This document shows, in pieces, positions 1 through 5,128 of a stretch of 5,128 nucleotides of DNA. The first letter of the stretch is position 1. Every line of letters begins with the position of its first letter. The position numbers and the translations under genes are program-made. Source of the stretch: Candidatus Izemoplasmatales bacterium (GTDB lineage Bacteria; Bacillota_I; Bacilli_A; Izemoplasmatales; Hujiaoplasmataceae); NCBI GenBank assembly GCA_028702245.1, contig JAQVPE010000085.1, positions 1 to 5,128 of the forward strand, given 5' to 3'. Below the pieces are notes generated by a model. That model was not told the DNA's origin, did no database searches, and saw only the letters and a program-made list of their open reading frames with translations.

Positions 1-675
1 CGTTTCGTCGATTTCCTCGGCAGCGAAAACATCTTTGATCTGCATCTCAATTTGGCTGATGCCTTCATCGATGTCAAGAAGCCCCTGCACGGTCTCGATG
101 GTGGTGATCGACCAGGTGCTGTTGATCAAAAGAACGTTGAAATCAAAGATGCCGACAACCGTCAATGTTGAATCATCGAGTGTTGGCGAGGAAAAAGTGA
201 TTGTCGAACCAACTTCGAGACCTAGAGTTTCGGCGAGAGTGATGCCGATTGCGATCTCATTGACCGCATCAGGGAGCGATGATCCCGGCAATTGCTTTTC
301 ATCAAAACCATAGATTTGATTTGCGCTGGCAAATTCAAAGCCTCTGATCAAGGTTGGTTCACTCGTGGAACCATCCGTCAGAGAGCCGTTGACGTTGATT
401 GTTGGGGTTGCGATTTCAATGTCTTGACTTGCGGTGCTGATCACCGCGATTTTTTCTTCAAAATCGAGAATGAAATCGGTGCTTTCAAGTGGTTTGATCG
501 TCACTTGCGAAGAAGATCCGATCGTTTTATCCACCAAACTCTCCTGAAGGCCATTGATCAAAGAGCCGATGAATACTTGGACGGAAACGCCCACGGCGAT
601 GCCAAGAATGATAAAAAACGTTTGCGCTTTGCCGGAGGCAAGAAAGCGCCTGGCGATTTGGAAGGCAAGCTTCAT
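1..675 (-). CDS. FtsX/LolC/LolE/MacB-type ABC transporter permease, N-terminal part (runs off the left edge)
   Basis: Seen: reading the minus strand from the ATG at 675 gives 225 codons with no stop to the window edge. The protein begins MKLAFQIARRFLASGKAQ, followed by a hydrophobic segment at about residues 19-40 rich in the ILGIAVGVSVQVFIGSL type of pattern, then an extracytoplasmic domain of more than 180 residues. Family knowledge: this opening (short basic amphipathic helix, one membrane span, 'GLQ.SLVD..IG' and then a beta-rich periplasmic-core-like domain) is typical of FtsX/LolC/LolE/MacB permeases. These work with a separate ATPase to move lipoproteins or other substrates, or to drive envelope enzymes, and usually have three more spans at the C-terminus, here outside the window. 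The start is well fixed: AGAGGAGG lies 7 bases upstream, and the ATG overlaps the stop of the preceding gene as ATGA, implying translational coupling. The partner ATPase gene is expected further left but cannot be seen. The substrate is unknown. Confidence 0.88.
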   Translation of the reverse strand, partial: MKLAFQIARRFLASGKAQTFFIILGIAVGVSVQVFIGSLINGLQESLVDKTIGSSSQVTIKPLESTDFILDFEEKIAVISTASQDIEIATPTINVNGSLTDGSTSEPTLIRGFEFASANQIYGFDEKQLPGSSLPDAVNEIAIGITLAETLGLEVGSTITFSSPTLDDSTLTVVGIFDFNVLLINSTWSITTIETVQGLLDIDEGISQIEMQIKDVFAAEEIDET

Positions 676-1319
676 TTTTGCGCCTCCTCTGCCAACAAGA
701 AGATATCTTGGACTTTTATGATGTGGTGGTCGTAAGTCAACTGATCGAGAGCATTATGATACATAAACGCCTGGCCACCGACGATGATCATGACATGGGG
801 GTATTGCTCACGAATTTCATCGATTGTCTTCTTGGTCGTGAACAAATTATAGTAGTTTGTCACGCTTAGAGCCAAGTAATCTGGTTTTAAGGCTTTAACA
901 GCCGAGATGATTTGTTCTTTGGGAGTGTTTGCGCCGATGTATTGAGCTTCAAACCCGGCCAATGAGAAGTAATTGGTTGCCATGATCGCCCCGATTTCGT
1001 GATACTCTTCCTGCGGGCAGACGACGATCACTTTTTTGCGTAATACCGGTACCGTTTTTTTCCTTTTGACAATAAATGGGTAAGTCGCTTCAAGAATCGT
1101 GCGAATGATCGATGTCCTTGTATGTTCGCGCCAGATACAAATTTCTTGATCTTCAAGTTTGCAGGAAAACTGCAAAAGCGAGGGCGCTAGCAGTTCTTCA
1201 TACAAGACTTCAATCGAGATTTTTTCTGTTTCTAGCAAGGTGAGAACATAGTTCAAGGCACCATCCTTGTCTTCAATTTCCAACAAGTCGATAAAGTGGT
1301 CATACAGCTGCTTGTCCAT
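672..1319 (-). CDS. Stand-alone cobalamin (B12)-binding domain protein, cap plus Rossmann-like B12 fold, no DNA-binding domain
   Basis: Seen: 215 aa. Residues about 5-85 are predicted helical and match the four-helix cap (B12-binding-2) placed before the B12 fold in MetH and CarH/LitR proteins, including the pair E65-H66. Residues about 93-210 form the B12-binding fold with E105-x-H107-x-x-G110, then S152-x-T154, 26 residues, and G181-G182. This is the complete (D/E)xHxxG...SxL/T...GG signature of base-off/His-on cobalamin binding, with H107 as the likely lower cobalt ligand. Family knowledge: such modules act in methyl transfer or, in CarH/LitR, as light or B12 sensors fused to a MerR-type helix-turn-helix. 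Odd: there is no helix-turn-helix and no catalytic domain, and the CarH upper-face Trp (W-x9-EH) is Leu55 here, with a Trp instead at residue 63. The gene is first in an operon with the ABC permease (ATGA overlap) and is divergent from the mechanosensitive channel gene. Start: GGTGA lies 7 bases upstream. The role (sensor or cobalamin chaperone) is inferred. Confidence 0.88.
   Translation of the reverse strand: MDKQLYDHFIDLLEIEDKDGALNYVLTLLETEKISIEVLYEELLAPSLLQFSCKLEDQEICIWREHTRTSIIRTILEATYPFIVKRKKTVPVLRKKVIVVCPQEEYHEIGAIMATNYFSLAGFEAQYIGANTPKEQIISAVKALKPDYLALSVTNYYNLFTTKKTIDEIREQYPHVMIIVGGQAFMYHNALDQLTYDHHIIKVQDIFLLAEEAQK
683..690 (-). promoter_or_regulatory. Strong ribosome binding site of the ABC permease gene
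   Basis: On the minus strand AGAGGAGG stands 7 bases before the ATG at 675, inside the last codons of the upstream cobalamin-binding gene. It fixes the permease start and, with the ATGA overlap, supports coupled translation of the two genes. Confidence 0.85.
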
Positions 1320-1326
1320 AGTGAGT

Positions 1327-1331
1327 TCACC
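1327..1331 (-). promoter_or_regulatory. Modest ribosome binding site of the cobalamin-binding protein gene
   Basis: Minus-strand GGTGA, complementary to the TCACC part of the 16S 3' tail, ends 7 bases before the ATG at 1319. It supports that start but is weaker than the site of the downstream permease. Confidence 0.55.
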
Positions 1332-1358
1332 GCTTTCTAATAAATTTCATCGGTAACA

Positions 1359-1367
1359 ATTATAACA
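1359..1367 (-). promoter_or_regulatory. Extended -10 promoter of the cobalamin-binding protein / permease operon
   Basis: The minus strand reads TGT-TATAAT, a consensus -10 with the upstream TG dinucleotide, in the AT-rich divergent region. No good -35 stands at the usual 16-18 base spacing, which is tolerable for an extended -10. The predicted RNA would start near 1352, giving a leader of roughly 33 bases before the ATG at 1319. I saw no structured leader or B12-riboswitch-like box. Confidence 0.6.
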
Positions 1368-1443
1368 TTTATCCGTACTAATATTGCTTAAATGCTCAAA
1401 AATTATCATTATTGTTTGATTATAAACTCGGCAAATTGCTATT

Positions 1444-1461
1444 TGATATGGTATAATATCA
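1444..1461. repeat. Inverted repeat overlapping the mscS-family -10 element (possible operator)
   Basis: TGATAT-GGTATA-ATATCA: two perfect 6-base arms around a 6-base centre that contains the start of the TATAAT box. Its position over the -10 is where a repressor would act. In AT-rich DNA such a repeat can occur by chance, so the operator role is inference. Confidence 0.35.
1449..1457 (+). promoter_or_regulatory. Extended -10 promoter of the mscS-family gene
   Basis: TGG-TATAAT is a perfect -10 hexamer preceded by TG. The matching -35 position (about 1429-1434) is poor. The predicted start near 1464 gives a leader of roughly 27 bases. A second TATAAT at 1464-1469, with TTGATA at 1443-1448 (15-base spacer), is a weaker alternative. 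Confidence 0.6.
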
Positions 1462-1481
1462 TATATAATTAAGTAATGAAC

Positions 1482-1488
1482 GGAGGAG
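1482..1488 (+). promoter_or_regulatory. Ribosome binding site that decides the mscS-family start
   Basis: GGAGGAG lies between two in-frame ATG codons (1476 and 1491) and can serve only the second. The gap from GGAGG to the ATG is short (4 bases) but workable. Confidence 0.7.
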
Positions 1489-1490
1489 CC

Positions 1491-2540
1491 ATGATACAAT
1501 TATTTCTGACTATGCCAGTCTGGTTGAAAACAATTATCACCATCGGCATCGTTTTGTTTCTGTTCTTATTCTATTTCTTTCAAAGGCGTCTGACAAAAAA
1601 AAGCGCCGACGATCCCCCCAGAATCAAGGTTGTCTTGATCTATGCCCTTGATATGGTCCTGTCTCTTTCCGGAATCGTCATGCTTTTGCTCGTCTGGAGT
1701 TTTGATTTCACCATTCTGAGCGATGATTTGTGGAGCGATATCGAAGCTTTTGTCCTAAAGCAACTAGGAGCCATCATCGGATCGGTTATCACTGTGTTCG
1801 TCGCGATGATGATCCTCAAAATCAGCAAAATCGCTTTTGCCAGATTTGGCAAGAAACCCGGACCGATGCAGAAAAGAAAACGGACGATCGCCAAAGTCAC
1901 CCAAAGCATAATCAAGTACATGGTGGGCATTATCTCAGTACTGATAATCCTTGCCTTATGGGGAGTAAACGTATTACCTGCTTTAGCCGGCCTTGGCATC
2001 ATGGGACTCGTCATCGGTCTTGGCGCCCAAAAATTCATCAACGACTTGATTGCTGGTCTTTTCATCGTTTTCGAACAACATTTTGATGTTGGCGACATCA
2101 TCGAAGTCGGCGGTTTCAAAGGCGAGGTTACAAGCATCGGTCTTAAGACGACCAAAATCAGAAATTGGAAGGGCGAAGTTAAGATTCTAGCCAACGGTGG
2201 CATATCAGAATTGACAAATTTCTCTCTCAATCCCTCAGTAGCCATCATCGATTTTGGGATCGCCTACCATGAAGACGCCAAAAGGACGATTGAACTTTTG
2301 AAAGTCGAACTGCCGAAATTAAGACCTAATTTCCCCGATATGCTGGAAGACCCGGTCGTACTCGGTGTGATCGAACTTGGAGACAGCAGTGTCAATTTGC
2401 GGGTTATCGCCAAGACGGTATCGGAAAAACATTATGCGATCGAACGCGATCTTCGCGCCACGATCAAAGACATCCTCGATCAAAACAATATCGAAATCCC
2501 TTTCCCTCAAGTTGTCGTCCACGAAGCAAAAGCCAAATAG
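1491..2540 (+). CDS. MscS-family mechanosensitive ion channel
   Basis: Seen: 349 aa from the ATG at 1491. Hydrophobic spans lie at about residues 12-30, 46-70, 93-115 and 140-160. They are followed by the Gly/Ala-rich pore helix (about 162-192, core GLGIMGLVIGLGAQKF then NDLIAGLFIVFE), the beta domain with DVGDIIEVGGFKGEV (199-213), and a C-terminal alpha/beta domain ending in IEIPFPQVVVH (334-344). Family knowledge: these are hallmarks of small-conductance mechanosensitive channels, which form heptamers in the cytoplasmic membrane and release solutes on hypo-osmotic shock. The protein is longer than the classical three-span MscS of about 286 aa because of extra N-terminal spans. Odd: the strand usually ending in an IPN-type turn reads VKILANGGISELTNFS here. 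Start: the GGAGGAG at 1482-1488 lies just before 1491. The in-frame ATG at 1476 lies upstream of that ribosome site, has none of its own, and would add only five residues. A terminator follows immediately, so the gene is probably monocistronic. It is divergent from the B12-binding operon. Confidence 0.93.
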   Translation: MIQLFLTMPVWLKTIITIGIVLFLFLFYFFQRRLTKKSADDPPRIKVVLIYALDMVLSLSGIVMLLLVWSFDFTILSDDLWSDIEAFVLKQLGAIIGSVITVFVAMMILKISKIAFARFGKKPGPMQKRKRTIAKVTQSIIKYMVGIISVLIILALWGVNVLPALAGLGIMGLVIGLGAQKFINDLIAGLFIVFEQHFDVGDIIEVGGFKGEVTSIGLKTTKIRNWKGEVKILANGGISELTNFSLNPSVAIIDFGIAYHEDAKRTIELLKVELPKLRPNFPDMLEDPVVLGVIELGDSSVNLRVIAKTVSEKHYAIERDLRATIKDILDQNNIEIPFPQVVVHEAKAK

Positions 2541-2544
2541 ATTC

Positions 2545-2566
2545 AAGCGCCGCGAGGCGCTTTTTT
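2545..2566 (+). terminator. Rho-independent terminator of the mscS-family gene
   Basis: A 7-base-pair stem AAGCGCC / GGCGCTT with a GCGA loop is followed by a run of T (2561-2566). It begins 4 bases after the stop codon at 2538-2540 and separates the channel gene from the synthetase gene. Confidence 0.9.
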
Positions 2567-2591
2567 GTTGAGACAATTCTCGGTTTCACAA

Positions 2592-2620
2592 TTGAAAAAC
2601 CCCTATATGCGTGATATAAT
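2592..2620 (+). promoter_or_regulatory. Near-consensus sigma-A type promoter of the aspartyl-tRNA synthetase gene
   Basis: TTGAAA (2592-2597), a 17-base spacer, and TATAAT (2615-2620) preceded by TGA, so the -10 is also extended. This is the strongest promoter in the window. The predicted start near 2627 gives a leader of about 25 bases, too short for a T-box, and none is seen. Such a promoter suits a constitutive housekeeping gene. Confidence 0.88.
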
Positions 2621-2637
2621 ACGAAAAGATATCTATG

Positions 2638-2641
2638 GGAG
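2638..2641 (+). promoter_or_regulatory. Weak ribosome binding site of aspS
   Basis: GGAG ends 10 bases before the ATG at 2652, a short match at a long distance. Another ATG at 2648 sits closer but is out of frame. The family-consistent N-terminus decides the start more than this site does. Confidence 0.45.
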
Positions 2642-2651
2642 CGTGCCATGT

Positions 2652-3968
2652 ATGAAACAAATCTATTTTTGTGATTTACCAAACTATTATAACCAGACAA
2701 TCGAACTGCACGGATTCGTTGACAAGATTCGCGATCTACAATTTGTCCAATTCGTTGTTTTGCGTGATTCTTCGGGGAAAGTCCAGGTCACAATCGAAAA
2801 AAACGATGAACTGAAAAAGATCAATGATCTGGTTTCGAAACTGACCAAGGAGAGCACCGTCAAAGTCAAGGGAATCCTCTATGAACGCCCCAACGTCAAA
2901 CTCCGCGGCATGGAGTTGATCCCTTCTGAGTTTGTAATAACCAGCGTCGCCGCCGAGGAACTCCCGATCGATATTCTCGATTATACCAACAAGTCAAACA
3001 AGGAACTTCGTCTCGACAACCGTTTTCTCGATTTAAGGCTTGAGAAGAACTACTTGATTTTCAAAGCGCAAACAATCGCCGAAGCGGCAATGCGGGAGTA
3101 CTGGACAGAACACAATTTCGTCGAGATCCATTCGCCAAAGATTTTGGGAACCGCATCGGAATCGGGTGCCGAAGTCTTCAAACTCGATTATTTTGGCAGG
3201 ACCGTCTATCTTGCCCAATCGCCCCAGTTTTACAAGCAGATGGCGATGGGCGCCGGCTTCAACAATGTTTTCGAAATCGGTCCCGTCTTTCGGGCGGAGA
3301 ACTCCCACACCGCCTACCACGCTACCGAGTTCACCAGTGTCGACTGCGAGCTGAGTTGGATCGATTCCCACCACGACGTGATGGATCTTGAAGAAGAGGT
3401 CTGCAAGCACGTCGAAAAAAGGCTAAGAGAAAAACTCGGAGCCGAACTGAAGGATACTTTCAAAATCGAATTTCAGGAAGTACTGCCGGCTTTTCCGAGG
3501 ATTCCTTTTTATGAGGCAAAAAGAATCATCGAAGAAAAATATCATTATGTTGGCGAAAAAGAGCACGATTTCGACCGCAAGGAAGAAGAGCTCATCGGTA
3601 AGTACGCCCTTAAAGAATACCATTCCGAGTATGTCTTTGTAATCGACTATCCGTTTGCGGCCAGACCATTTTATCATATGCTAGACGATTCGGGACTCAC
3701 TAAAAGTTTCGATCTTCTCTATAAAGGAATCGAGATTACGACCGGAGCACAGCGTGAGCATCGGATCGAAATTTTGGAAAAGCAAGCCACGATCAAAGGC
3801 TTGCCGCTTGATTCGATCGATTTCTATCTAAACTTCTTCCGCTATGGGATCCCCCCACACGGAGGCTACGGGTATGGTTTGACCCGCTTTTTGATGCGGC
3901 TCTTCGACCAGGAGAGCATCCGGGATGTCACCTTCCTCTATCGCGGGCCGAACCGCGTCAACCCCTAA
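2652..3968 (+). CDS. aspS: Archaeal/eukaryotic-type aspartyl-tRNA synthetase (probably charges tRNA(Asp) and perhaps tRNA(Asn))
   Basis: Role: joins aspartate to tRNA in the cytoplasm using ATP. Seen: 438 aa. An N-terminal OB-fold anticodon-binding domain (about 1-100) is followed by the class II catalytic core. Motif 1 is around 136-165, with EIHSPKIL. Next come the AspRS-type QSPQFYKQ (189-196) and motif 2, FEIGPVFRAENS (207-218, R214/E216). FDLLYKGIEITTGAQREHR (353-371) binds ATP and aspartate, and motif 3 is GGYGYGLTRFLMRL (404-417, R412). Family knowledge: the compact size and the lack of the roughly 100-residue GAD insertion mark the archaeal/eukaryotic type, not the 590-residue bacterial one. 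In bacteria this type is often non-discriminating and feeds GatCAB to make Asn-tRNA(Asn). Residue 24, the spot tied to anticodon discrimination in archaeal enzymes, is Asp here rather than the usual Trp or His, so specificity is open. Start: MKQIYF matches the family. A TTG-started extension would begin inside the terminator and upstream of the promoter. Asparaginyl-tRNA synthetase is less likely given the QSPQ and AQREHR motifs. Confidence 0.93.
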   Translation: MKQIYFCDLPNYYNQTIELHGFVDKIRDLQFVQFVVLRDSSGKVQVTIEKNDELKKINDLVSKLTKESTVKVKGILYERPNVKLRGMELIPSEFVITSVAAEELPIDILDYTNKSNKELRLDNRFLDLRLEKNYLIFKAQTIAEAAMREYWTEHNFVEIHSPKILGTASESGAEVFKLDYFGRTVYLAQSPQFYKQMAMGAGFNNVFEIGPVFRAENSHTAYHATEFTSVDCELSWIDSHHDVMDLEEEVCKHVEKRLREKLGAELKDTFKIEFQEVLPAFPRIPFYEAKRIIEEKYHYVGEKEHDFDRKEEELIGKYALKEYHSEYVFVIDYPFAARPFYHMLDDSGLTKSFDLLYKGIEITTGAQREHRIEILEKQATIKGLPLDSIDFYLNFFRYGIPPHGGYGYGLTRFLMRLFDQESIRDVTFLYRGPNRVNP

Positions 3969-3975
3969 GGTCAAG

Positions 3976-3999
3976 ACCGGGCATTTTGCCCGGTTTTTT
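3976..3999 (+). terminator. Rho-independent terminator of aspS
   Basis: A stem CCGGGCA / TGCCCGG (7 base pairs, extended by an A-T pair) with a TTT loop is followed by six T. It starts 8 bases after the stop codon, so aspS is a monocistronic unit. Confidence 0.93.
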
Positions 4000-4007
4000 A
4001 TGCGGAC

Positions 4008-4036
4008 TCTCCATTAATCTCAATTTATGATAAAAT
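4008..4036 (+). promoter_or_regulatory. Probable promoter of the Gfo/Idh/MocA oxidoreductase gene
   Basis: TAAAAT (4031-4036) is preceded by TGA, an extended -10 with one mismatch to TATAAT. A poor -35, TCTCCA (4008-4013), lies 17 bases upstream. The predicted start near 4043 leaves a leader of only about 16 bases that just includes the ribosome site. Confidence 0.55.
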
Positions 4037-4048
4037 AATAGCCAAGGT

Positions 4049-4054
4049 AGGTGA
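4049..4054 (+). promoter_or_regulatory. Ribosome binding site of the oxidoreductase gene
   Basis: AGGTGA, a six-base match to the anti-Shine-Dalgarno tail, lies 4 bases before the ATG at 4059. It pairs with the downstream half of that tail, so the effective spacing is normal. It supports the chosen start. Confidence 0.7.
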
Positions 4055-4058
4055 TCGG

Positions 4059-5128
4059 ATGATCAGTGCAATCATGATCGGAGCCGGAGCGAGAGGCATC
4101 GGCGTCTATGGCGAATATGCTAACAACAATCCTTCACGAATCAAGTTTGTCGCCGTCGCCGAACCGGACGCGGAACGACGAATGTATTTCGCCGCGGTTC
4201 ACAAACTTGAACCGAAAGCACTCTACGAATCATCCGCTCTAATCCTGAACCAGAAAAAACTGGATGATTGTTGCTTCATCTGTACTCAAGATACCGAGCA
4301 TATCGATTCCGCTTTGAAGGCTATGGATCTCGGTTATCATGTCTTTCTCGAAAAGCCGATGGCAGTCACTCCCGAAGATTGCCTCAAAGTGGTCGAAAAA
4401 GCCAAAGAGAAGGGCGTCAAGGTCATGATCGCCCATGTGCTTCGCTATACGCCTTTCTTTGCCCAAATCAAGGAATGGCTCGATCAAGGTGAAATCGGTC
4501 GGCTGATGAGTATCCAACATAACGAAAATGTCTCTTACTGGCACCAAGCTCACAGTTATGTCAGGGGCAATTGGGGAAACGCAAGTAAGTCTTCGCCGAT
4601 GATCCTTGCTAAGTCTTGTCATGATCTCGACCTTTTGTGTTGGTTTTCTTCAAGCAAACCGAAAAAGGTCTCTTCGTTTGGCATGTTGTCGCACTTCAAG
4701 GAAGAGCATGCGCCCAAAGATTCGCCGCCATTTTGCCTAGATGGCTGCCCTCATCAAGATCAGTGTCTCTACTATGCTCCGCGGGTGTACCTCAATGCGC
4801 CGATCTGGATGAAACTAGCAGTCGCAAACGACATGACGGATTCCGGACTAATGAAGGCACTCGAAAAAGGTCCTTACGGCCGTTGTGTCTATCAATCTGA
4901 CAATGATGTCGTCGATCATCAGGTGACGATCATCGAATATGAAAACGAAGTTACCGCAGCTTTCACCATGACCGGTTTTACCAAAGAGAACACCAGAACC
5001 ATCAAACTAATGGGAACCACTGGGGAAATCAGGGGCCACCTTGAGAAGAACGAACTTGAGCTCAGCCATTTTGGCGAAGACAAGATCAAGAAAGTAAGCC
5101 TTGGTGAGGCAACCTCCGAACACGGTGG
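4059..5128 (+). CDS. Gfo/Idh/MocA-family NAD(P)-dependent oxidoreductase with a cysteine cluster (3' end cut by the window)
   Basis: Seen: 356 complete codons with no stop. The N-terminal Rossmann domain opens with MISAIMIGAGARG (dinucleotide-binding glycines at 8, 10 and 13). The family signature HVFLEKPMA has E98-K99-P100, where Lys99 is the usual catalytic or cofactor-contacting lysine. HVLRYTPFF (126-134) and KSCHDLDLL (185-193, His188 at the catalytic position) follow. A cysteine-rich stretch, C226-x3-C230-x5-C236, precedes YYAPRVYL, then YGRCVY (273-278, Cys276) and VVDHQVTIIEYEN. Family knowledge: members oxidise or reduce sugars, inositols, amino sugars or related compounds. This subgroup is about 400-430 aa, so the last 50-70 residues (after the SEHGG-type motif at the edge) lie outside. 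The cysteines may hold a metal, but that is inference. No signal peptide is visible, so it is probably cytoplasmic. No sugar transporter or kinase is in view to suggest the substrate, and no specific gene name can be given. Confidence 0.92.
   Translation, partial: MISAIMIGAGARGIGVYGEYANNNPSRIKFVAVAEPDAERRMYFAAVHKLEPKALYESSALILNQKKLDDCCFICTQDTEHIDSALKAMDLGYHVFLEKPMAVTPEDCLKVVEKAKEKGVKVMIAHVLRYTPFFAQIKEWLDQGEIGRLMSIQHNENVSYWHQAHSYVRGNWGNASKSSPMILAKSCHDLDLLCWFSSSKPKKVSSFGMLSHFKEEHAPKDSPPFCLDGCPHQDQCLYYAPRVYLNAPIWMKLAVANDMTDSGLMKALEKGPYGRCVYQSDNDVVDHQVTIIEYENEVTAAFTMTGFTKENTRTIKLMGTTGEIRGHLEKNELELSHFGEDKIKKVSLGEATSEHG

Larger units (their letters stand above)
1320..1490. other. Divergent intergenic promoter region between the B12-binding operon and the mscS-family gene
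   Basis: This 171-base AT-rich stretch lies between two head-to-head genes. It holds an extended -10 element facing each way and a near-perfect inverted repeat over the rightward -10 element. No RNA gene, long repeat or open reading frame of note was seen in it. The shared region means a single DNA-binding protein could control both directions, but no regulator is identified in the window. Confidence 0.7.

Noticed and set aside
672..674. TGA read as tryptophan (Mollicutes code 4)
   Set aside because: TGA ends the B12-binding gene exactly at the coupled ATGA junction, and Trp in all the genes read is TGG.
35..735. Plus-strand open frames of 92 and 147 codons over the left edge
   Set aside because: They lie antisense to the minus-strand permease frame, which stays open to the edge, has a strong ribosome site and a recognisable FtsX/LolE-type N-terminus. 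The plus-strand products show no recognisable domain.
1476..1490. Earlier in-frame ATG for the mscS-family gene
   Set aside because: The ribosome binding site GGAGGAG lies downstream of this ATG and just before the one at 1491, and no such site precedes 1476.
1320..1490. Cobalamin riboswitch upstream of the B12-binding gene
   Set aside because: The leader predicted from the -10 is only about 33 bases, and I see no B12-box-like conserved sequence or extended pairing. A covariance-model search would settle it.
1640..2248. Minus-strand open frame of 202 codons across the channel gene
   Set aside because: It is a shadow of the mscS-family gene: low-complexity composition, no ribosome site, no domain, and the sense frame is a clear family match.
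2565..2651. Longer AspRS starting at the TTG at 2565
   Set aside because: The TTG lies within the T-run of the preceding terminator and upstream of the promoter at 2592-2620, so the added 29 codons would not be in the transcript. The family N-terminus fits the ATG at 2652.
4239..4900. Open frames of 74-127 codons on both strands within the oxidoreductase
   Set aside because: The frame from 4059 is continuous for 356 codons with Rossmann, EKP and HDxD motifs. The others are shadows without recognisable features.
1..5128. Insertion sequences, tRNA genes, CRISPR arrays or defence genes
   Set aside because: No transposase-like frame, terminal repeats, cloverleaf-like stretch or spaced direct repeats were seen. 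The window is densely filled with the five genes described.

Overview
The window suggests a low-to-mid GC Gram-positive-type bacterium (Bacillota or a deep Mycoplasmatota-like lineage such as the Acholeplasma/Izemoplasma side). This rests on strong AGGAGG/GGTGA ribosome sites, TATAAT promoters with an upstream TG, compact U-tailed terminators, and an archaeal-type aspartyl-tRNA synthetase in an otherwise bacterial setting. TGA is used as a stop and every Trp I read is TGG, so the code is the standard one rather than the Mycoplasma/Spiroplasma variant. The species assignment is inference only.

Layout. On the minus strand (1319 down to 1) a two-gene operon starts with a stand-alone cobalamin-binding domain protein of 215 aa. 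It overlaps by an ATGA junction the start of an FtsX/LolC/LolE/MacB-type ABC transporter permease, which runs off the left edge. That permease gene has no stop inside the window but is open for 225 codons with a very good Shine-Dalgarno. A 171-base AT-rich divergent promoter region (1320-1490) separates this operon from a plus-strand MscS-family mechanosensitive channel gene (1491-2540), which ends in a rho-independent terminator. Next comes a monocistronic archaeal/eukaryotic-type aspartyl-tRNA synthetase gene (2652-3968) with its own near-consensus promoter and its own terminator. Last is a Gfo/Idh/MocA-family oxidoreductase (4059 to the right edge, truncated) with its own promoter.

How the genes relate. 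The channel, the synthetase and the oxidoreductase look like independent housekeeping or metabolic units, each bounded by a promoter or a terminator. The part most worth a second look is the minus-strand operon. A B12-binding, CarH/MetH-like sensor module with no DNA-binding domain is translationally coupled to an envelope ABC permease and transcribed divergently from a mechanosensitive channel. It keeps the cobalt-ligand His motif and the Glu-His pair of the cap, but has Leu where CarH-type light sensors have Trp. All four transcription units appear to use extended -10 (TGn-TATAAT-like) promoters.
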